DNA from: Caprimulgus europaeus
Lineage: Eukaryota > Chordata > Aves > Caprimulgiformes > Caprimulgidae
Assembly: GCA_907165065.1 (NCBI GenBank)
Contig: OU015529.1
Location: 7,241,054-7,305,053 of the forward strand
Length of the DNA stretch: 64,000 bases
Reading direction: 5' to 3'
Position numbers and translations under genes: made by a program. The notes under the pieces were generated by a model that saw nothing but the letters and a program-made list of their open reading frames with translations, made no database searches and was not told where the DNA came from. Shown in pieces: positions 63,141-64,000 of the stretch (its first letter is position 1; the number at the start of each line of letters is the position of its first letter).

Positions 63141-64000
63141 ACGAGAGCTGGTGGGAGTGCGCTTCCTTCGTACGGTAACACTGTAAGTAATTTCCATTTT
63201 TAATCAGTCCTGGTTGCTGACATTTGTCCTCAGAGCTCAATTATAACAATACAAGTCCCCCACATAGCTTCCCCAGCACCTCCACTCCTACTGGAGAAGG
63301 AGAAGCAGACATCACATCCCAAAAATGTCTTTACCTCTTTGACAGGAGTTAGAGGCCAAGGAAATATTACAATAATAAGATACCCTTATGTGAACTACAG
63401 GGATCCCTCCTTTCTGCTTTGATTATTGCTGGCTGCACAGACATGGGATTTGGGGACAGGGAGAAGCAAGAATTAATATGAGACCTAAATATCTCAGTGA
63501 GAAAGTGTTTTGGATTGAGTAAGAAAATAAATCCACACACCTACCCAGCATCCAGTCCTTAGCATAGGATCCAGGGTTGGGGACTAACAATATTCCTGTC
63601 GTCTTCTTGGGTTAGGACCATGCTGAAGAATATCCCAAAGTTCTCTTAAATGTCTTTGCTAGGAAGCTGTCTCAGCTGTGGTCAGGAAACCATGTTGGTA
63701 GGAGCTGCTCCAAGCCTCCCTCTGCCAGCTGCCTTGTGCTGGCAGCAGCAGCATGCCGGGGTCTCCCTGCTCCCGAGGATGCGAGCGGTGTACAGGGCGA
63801 TGGCATCAGCTCGCTCGTGCTCCCTTTAAGTGCCTCTGCATGAGACAACCGGCTCCCTTGCGTGCTGGTGGCCCTTGGTGGGGTGTGCTGTGTCTGCCCT
63901 GCATGGTTTCCTCCCTCATTGCTGTTTTCTCCTTGCCACTGGCTGAGTGGGTGGCACAGCAGCCCACCTGCCTGCCATGGCCAACTGCATTGGGCAGGAA
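63141..64000. other. Downstream flank of the receptor gene
   Basis: The first 390 bases are probably 3' untranslated. From about 63700 the sequence becomes GC-richer. It contains a small cluster of CpGs at about 63755-63865. I see no coding region here. Confidence 0.4.
63526..63531 (+). promoter_or_regulatory. Candidate polyadenylation signal of the receptor gene
   Basis: AATAAA lies 386 bases after the stop codon, within AAGAAAATAAATCC. It is the first canonical hexamer I see downstream on this strand. No clear GT-rich downstream element was confirmed. Confidence 0.35.

Overview
The window looks like AT-rich bird DNA that is almost entirely non-coding, with one well-supported protein-coding gene near its right end. 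The bird assignment rests on many chicken-repeat-1 (CR1) LINE fragments, each cut short at the 5' side and several ending in the typical ATTCTATGATT-like tail, on two related solo LTRs of an avian ERV-L-like family, and on the near absence of other repeats. The exact lineage cannot be read from the sequence; a neoavian bird is my guess.

Layout: 1-4829 holds no gene I can support. 4830-5000 is a faint old CR1/L3-like relic. 5107-5747 and 10306-10941 are two solo LTRs of one family in opposite orientations. 6905-7509 and 18090-18670 are two CR1 3' ends of the same subfamily in the same orientation. 13402-13694 is a short CR1 piece with a doubled tail. 18671-43640 is a long gene-free stretch with old CR1 relics (27478-27660, 35534-35775, 37785-38005) and a minus-strand CR1 tail (38885-39176). 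43645-43890 is a long imperfect foldback that resembles a MITE. 53045-54076 is the longest CR1 copy and still encodes pieces of reverse transcriptase. A very small, sharp CpG island lies at 54396-54504. 57067-57515 is another minus-strand CR1.

The gene: 62106-63140 (+) encodes a complete 344-residue rhodopsin-class GPCR of the prolactin-releasing-peptide receptor family (PRLHR/GPR10). It is most likely the second avian paralogue (PrRPR2 type) rather than the direct counterpart of human PRLHR. The coding region is a single open exon. A TATA box (60571), a consensus splice donor (60645) and a good acceptor (61927) suggest a short 5' non-coding exon about 1.5 kb upstream. The intron between them would contain a 160-base pyrimidine microsatellite and a CT/CA repeat. 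The spliced leader would carry a 42-codon upstream ORF. Unusual features of the receptor are Asn-Ala-x-x-Tyr in place of Asn-Pro-x-x-Tyr in TM7 and a retained C-terminal PDZ-ligand-like tail (SVVL).

I found no operon, CRISPR array, tRNA or rRNA, and no convincing second gene. The most interesting items are the TM7 variant and leader structure of the receptor, the foldback at 43645-43890, and the isolated CpG island at 54396-54504.
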